Source: Daejeonella rubra
Lineage (GTDB): Bacteria; Bacteroidota; Bacteroidia; Sphingobacteriales; Sphingobacteriaceae
Direction: 5' to 3'
Length of the DNA: 64,000 nucleotides
NCBI RefSeq assembly: GCF_900103545.1
Contig: NZ_FNHH01000001.1
Coordinates: 124,001 to 188,000 of the forward strand
Below the pieces are notes generated by a model. That model saw only the letters and a list, made by a program, of their open reading frames with translations, ran no database searches and had not been told where the DNA came from. Position 1 is the first letter of the stretch. Every line of letters starts with the position of its first letter. Position numbers and translations under genes: made by a program. Shown here piece by piece: positions 60,617 through 64,000 of this stretch.

Positions 60617-61810
60617 TTAAGCTGTTTTAGCCGATACCTTTGATTTTTTACTATTGAGAGCGTTCAGAAATACATATCCTGATACTCCGGCCAGAACAGA
60701 AGAAACAAGAATTGCAAATTTTGCTTCAATCTTATATTCAGGATTACTGAATGAAAGCAAGGCAATAAATATTGACATGGTAAAGCCTATTCCTGCAAGC
60801 AATCCGAGACCGAAAATATGTTTCCAATTCGCTTTGTTAGGTAATTTTGCTACGCCTAACTTCACAGAAAGCCATGAGAAAAGCGTTACACCTATTGGCT
60901 TTCCCAGTGCTAAGCCGAAAATTATTCCCAGTCCAAGCGGACTGCTAAGGCCATCGATCATTTTATTTTCAAAGCGAATATTGGTATTGGCCAGAGCAAA
61001 AATAGGCATGATCAAAAAGTTCACAGGCCGTACTATTAAATGCTCTAATTTTTCAAGAGGAGAGACGTCTTTTACCGGATTTGTAGGAATTGTTAAGGCT
61101 AGCACCACCCCTGCAATAGTAGCATGAATGCCTGAATGGTGTACAAAATACCAAAGAAATATACCCGGAATAATATAATAAAAAAGCTTTTTTACACCAA
61201 GTCTATTCATAGCGATCAACAAAATCAATATACCTGCTGAATATAATAGCTGCATCCAATGCAGTTCATTGGTGTAAAAAATAGCGATGACAAGTATTGC
61301 GCCTAAATCATCAGCAATGGCTAGCGCCGCAAGGAATATTTTTAATGATGAAGGTACACGTTTCCCCAAAAGCGATATCACTCCAAGTGCAAAAGCTATA
61401 TCAGTAGCCATTGGAATTCCCCATCCCTGTATTGTTGGAGAATTTGAATTGATCAATGCATAAATGGCGGCAGGGAACATCATTCCGCCTATGGCCGCAA
61501 AAATTGGCATGGCAGCCTTTTGAGGACTTGACAATTCACCTTCAATTATCTCACGTTTTATTTCGAGTCCAACAAGAAGGAAGAAAATAGCCATCAGGCC
61601 ATCATTGATCCAAAGTGATACAGAATATTCCAGTTGTATATTTGTACTGCTGTATCCAAGTTTTGTAGCTAATAAACTCTCAAATGCTTCTCCTAAATTT
61701 GAATTTGCTATAGTCAGGGAAATAATAACGCAAAAAATCAATATGATTCCACCTATTTGTTCGGACCTGAAAAAATCTTTGAAAGGTTTTAAGTTTATTG
61801 CTTGAGCCAT
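60617..61810 (-). CDS. nhaA: Na+/H+ antiporter NhaA
   Basis: Electrogenic antiporter that exports sodium for protons. From ATG 61810 (397 residues; the frame is open to a TTG at 61819) it shows about 12 helices, the start region PFKDFFRSEQIGGIILIFCVIIS (split), LLVGLEIKREIIEGELS, ATDIAFALGVISLLGKRVP and the essential Asp pair in LAALAIADDLGAILVIA. The lysine-bearing TM10 region is FGLALGKPIGVTLFSWLSV. Complete and normal length. Monocistronic, convergent with trpA. Confidence 0.96.
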   Translation of the reverse strand: MAQAINLKPFKDFFRSEQIGGIILIFCVIISLTIANSNLGEAFESLLATKLGYSSTNIQLEYSVSLWINDGLMAIFFLLVGLEIKREIIEGELSSPQKAAMPIFAAIGGMMFPAAIYALINSNSPTIQGWGIPMATDIAFALGVISLLGKRVPSSLKIFLAALAIADDLGAILVIAIFYTNELHWMQLLYSAGILILLIAMNRLGVKKLFYYIIPGIFLWYFVHHSGIHATIAGVVLALTIPTNPVKDVSPLEKLEHLIVRPVNFLIMPIFALANTNIRFENKMIDGLSSPLGLGIIFGLALGKPIGVTLFSWLSVKLGVAKLPNKANWKHIFGLGLLAGIGFTMSIFIALLSFSNPEYKIEAKFAILVSSVLAGVSGYVFLNALNSKKSKVSAKTA

Positions 61811-61928
61811 AGCGACCAAAATACTAAAATAATTCAGGGCTTTATTTTATAAAAAGCAATAAATAATACTTGATAGGGCATTTTTGGTGGTTCAATAAGC
61901 TGAAAATATAGGATTTCTAATAACTGAT

Positions 61929-62549
61929 TTACAGGAATAGATCCAGTTTGCCTTTTCCCTGTCTTATAATTTCAAATTCACCTTCACTACAATCTACGAT
62001 CGTAGAGGGCTCATTATCGCCATAGCCGCCATCAATTACCAGATCTACAATATCTTCATACTTTTCATGGATCAATTCAGGATCAGTAGAATATTCGATA
62101 ATTTCATCATCGTCATGGATAGATGTAGAAATTATAGGATTACCAAGCATTTCAACAATTGCACGTGCAATGTTATTATCCGGAACGCGTATCCCTACTG
62201 TTTTTTTATTTGAGCTTAAAAGCTTTGGAACATTCTTACTTGCATTGAAAATAAATGTAAAAGGTCCGGGAAGTGCTTTTTTTAGAATCCGGTATGTTTC
62301 ATTGTCTATAGGCTTTGTATAATCTGAAATATGCCTGAGATCGTAGCAAACGAATGAGAAATTAGCTTTTTCAGGTTTAATACCCCTGATTCTGCAGATG
62401 CGTTCTATTGCTTTTGGATTTGTAATATCACATCCCAAGCCATAAACCGTGTCAGTAGGGTAGATAATTACTCCGCCTTTTTTTAGGACATCAACTACCT
62501 GCTGAATTAATTTTTCATTCGGGTTTTCAGGATAGATCTTAATGAGCAT
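61929..62549 (-). CDS. Threonylcarbamoyl-AMP synthase (TsaC/YwlC type)
   Basis: Makes threonylcarbamoyl-AMP from Thr, bicarbonate and ATP for the t6A modification of tRNA. The 206-residue YrdC-domain protein has IIYPTDTVYGLGCDITNPKAIERI (split, about 28-51), the basic pocket residues IRGIKPEKANFSFVC, LPGPFTFIF, VGIRVPDN and STSIHDDDE. It is the TsaC length without the extra C-terminal Sua5 domain. The partner gene tsaB lies at the other end of the window. It follows asnS on the same strand after 105 bases. Confidence 0.92.
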   Translation of the reverse strand: MLIKIYPENPNEKLIQQVVDVLKKGGVIIYPTDTVYGLGCDITNPKAIERICRIRGIKPEKANFSFVCYDLRHISDYTKPIDNETYRILKKALPGPFTFIFNASKNVPKLLSSNKKTVGIRVPDNNIARAIVEMLGNPIISTSIHDDDEIIEYSTDPELIHEKYEDIVDLVIDGGYGDNEPSTIVDCSEGEFEIIRQGKGKLDLFL

Positions 62550-62654
62550 ATATAAAATTACTAAAATAAAATCTATCAGCCGTACAGACGAAGGAATACC
62601 CGAATGGCATTAATGATAAGAACAGTAAAAAACCTTTAATGTTAGATCGAAATC

Positions 62655-64000
62655 TTAAAATTCAGCATTTTTTGGAGTCCGCGGGAATGGAATTACATCT
62701 CTGATATTTGTCATTCCAGTTACGAAAAGTACCAAACGCTCAAAACCCAGGCCGAATCCAGCATGGGGAGCTGAGCCAAATCGGCGTGTATCCAGATACC
62801 ATGACATGTCTTCAGCAGGAATGTGCATTTCCTCCATTCTTTTTTCAAGCTTTTCCAGACGCTCTTCACGCTGTGAACCACCTACGATCTCACCAATTCC
62901 CGGGAACAGTATATCCATTGCTCTGACTGTTGTTCTTCCTTCTGTATCTGGCTCATTCATACGCATATAGAAGGATTTGATATCAGCGGGGTAGTCAGTT
63001 AATATTACCGGCTTCTTGAAATGTTTTTCTACCAGGTAACGCTCATGCTCAGATTGAAGATCAGAACCCCAGCCTTCGATCAGATATTTGAATTGTTTCT
63101 TTTGATTTGGTTTGGAGTTTTTAAGGATACTGACTGCCTCAGTATAGGTGATTCTTTCAAAATTATTTTCCAAACAGAAATTAAGTTTTGTCAGAAGGTC
63201 GAATTCAGAGCGCTCTGTCTGTGGTTTTTGTTTGTCTTCTTCCAGGAGCCTGTTCTTAAGAAACTCAAGTTCGTCTCCGCAATTGTCTATGGCATAACGA
63301 ATCAAATATTTAAGCAGTTCCTCTGCCAGATCCATATTATCATTCAGGTCATAAAAAGCCATTTCAGGCTCAATCATCCAGAATTCAGCTAGATGGCGTG
63401 TAGTATTTGAGTTTTCAGCCCTGAATGTTGGTCCAAAGGTATAAATATCTCCAAAAGCCATGGCGGCAAGCTCACCTTCAAGTTGCCCGGAAACAGTTAG
63501 GTTTGTGGCTTTACCAAAAAAATCTTCTTTATAATTTACTGTTCCATCTTCATTGCGTGGGATATGATCTGGATCAAATGTTGAAACCCTGAACATTTCT
63601 CCTGCTCCTTCAGCATCAGAGGCTGTAATAATTGGTGTATGCATATAAACAAAGCCCTTATCATTAAAGAACTTGTGTACAGCGTATGCTAATGCATGCC
63701 TTATTTTGAAAACTGCGTTGAAAGTGTTCGTGCGAAAACGTAAATGTGCAATTTCACGCAAAAATTCGAGACTATGTTTTTTAGGTTGTAATGGAAATTT
63801 CTCTGCATCACTATCACCTAATATTTCAAGGGAATTTACTTTGATCTCAATACGTTGTCCTTTTCCTAATGATTCTACTATTTCTCCATTGATAGAGATT
63901 GCAGCACCGGTTGTAATCCTTTTTAGCAGGCTTTCATCGAATGAATTAAGATCTACAACTGCCTGAATGTTGTTAATAGTTGAACCATCATTCAGAGCAA
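62655..64000 (-). CDS. asnS: Asparaginyl-tRNA synthetase, 5' end outside the window
   Basis: Charges tRNA-Asn. The frame is open to the right edge, giving about 448 of an expected 480 or so residues; roughly the first 35 are missing. The visible part starts in the anticodon-binding OB fold (ALNDGSTINNIQAVVDLNSF). It continues into the class II core: motif 1 region FNAVFKIRHALAYAVHKFF, the AsnRS-type PIITASDAEGAGEMF, motif 2 TFRAENSNTTRHLAEFWMIEPE and motif 3 GFGLGFERLVLFVTG. An internal Met at 63761 is not the start; the upstream OB fold is clearly coding. Confidence 0.95.
   Translation of the reverse strand, partial: ALNDGSTINNIQAVVDLNSFDESLLKRITTGAAISINGEIVESLGKGQRIEIKVNSLEILGDSDAEKFPLQPKKHSLEFLREIAHLRFRTNTFNAVFKIRHALAYAVHKFFNDKGFVYMHTPIITASDAEGAGEMFRVSTFDPDHIPRNEDGTVNYKEDFFGKATNLTVSGQLEGELAAMAFGDIYTFGPTFRAENSNTTRHLAEFWMIEPEMAFYDLNDNMDLAEELLKYLIRYAIDNCGDELEFLKNRLLEEDKQKPQTERSEFDLLTKLNFCLENNFERITYTEAVSILKNSKPNQKKQFKYLIEGWGSDLQSEHERYLVEKHFKKPVILTDYPADIKSFYMRMNEPDTEGRTTVRAMDILFPGIGEIVGGSQREERLEKLEKRMEEMHIPAEDMSWYLDTRRFGSAPHAGFGLGFERLVLFVTGMTNIRDVIPFPRTPKNAEF

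Noticed and set aside
60654..61127. 157-codon plus-strand frame opposite nhaA
   Set aside because: Antisense to a complete NhaA; no signal of an independent gene.

Overview
The window reads as a chromosomal segment of a Bacteroidota bacterium, most likely order Sphingobacteriales (Pedobacter-like). The reasons are AT-rich DNA, start codons mostly without Shine-Dalgarno sequences, repeated -7 elements of the Bacteroidota form TAnnTTTG (three with a TTG 19, 20 or 21 bases upstream), a short 286-residue primary sigma factor, a lysyl-tRNA synthetase with a C-terminal extension, a TonB receptor with a carboxypeptidase-regulatory domain, DUF5723 and CarboxypepD_reg proteins, and the futalosine menaquinone enzyme MqnC. 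The genus is inference. No rRNA, tRNA, CRISPR array, prophage or intact insertion sequence is visible. Most of the window is housekeeping; the interest lies mainly in regulation and intergenic repeats.

Layout. 1-10 kb: edge of rpoN, mscL, a ChaN-like gene, rpmH-rnpA-yidD-tsaB, two envelope proteins, DUF423, priA, pcm. 10-16 kb: smpB, then a metal-homeostasis locus (TonB receptor and thioredoxin-like protein facing an NRAMP-universal stress fusion and an MntR-type regulator), with a DtxR/MntR-like palindrome at both outer promoters. 16-25 kb: Lrp regulator, ung, lysS, an acyl-CoA synthetase, iscS-iscU-iscA, mce, rpmE2. 25-31 kb: GlmU-like protein, tpiA, prmA, an XRE regulator, an acetyltransferase, scpB. 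31-37 kb: two secreted ferritin-like proteins, a LytS-type kinase and LytTR regulator with paired direct-repeat operators, mqnC. 37-38.4 kb: a patch of small orphan genes among palindromes. 38-51 kb: two M16 peptidases, guaB, LOG, rpoD, GAPDH, PhzF, LOG, sodium symporter, recR, SDR, hydrolase. 51-64 kb: envelope protein, heme A synthase, cytochrome c, YitT, a trp operon (trpDFBA), nhaA, tsaC, and asnS cut by the window edge.

The most informative element is the 277-base gap before trpD. It holds a promoter, a 21-codon leader ORF with three consecutive Trp codons, a possible antiterminator and an 11-bp U-tailed terminator, which together form a ribosome-mediated trp attenuator. Next come two LytTR-type double direct repeats bracketing the response regulator gene, the MntR-like boxes, and a family of degenerate heptanucleotide arrays in several intergenic gaps, sometimes joined to the palindrome ACCCGATAGCTATCGGGT.
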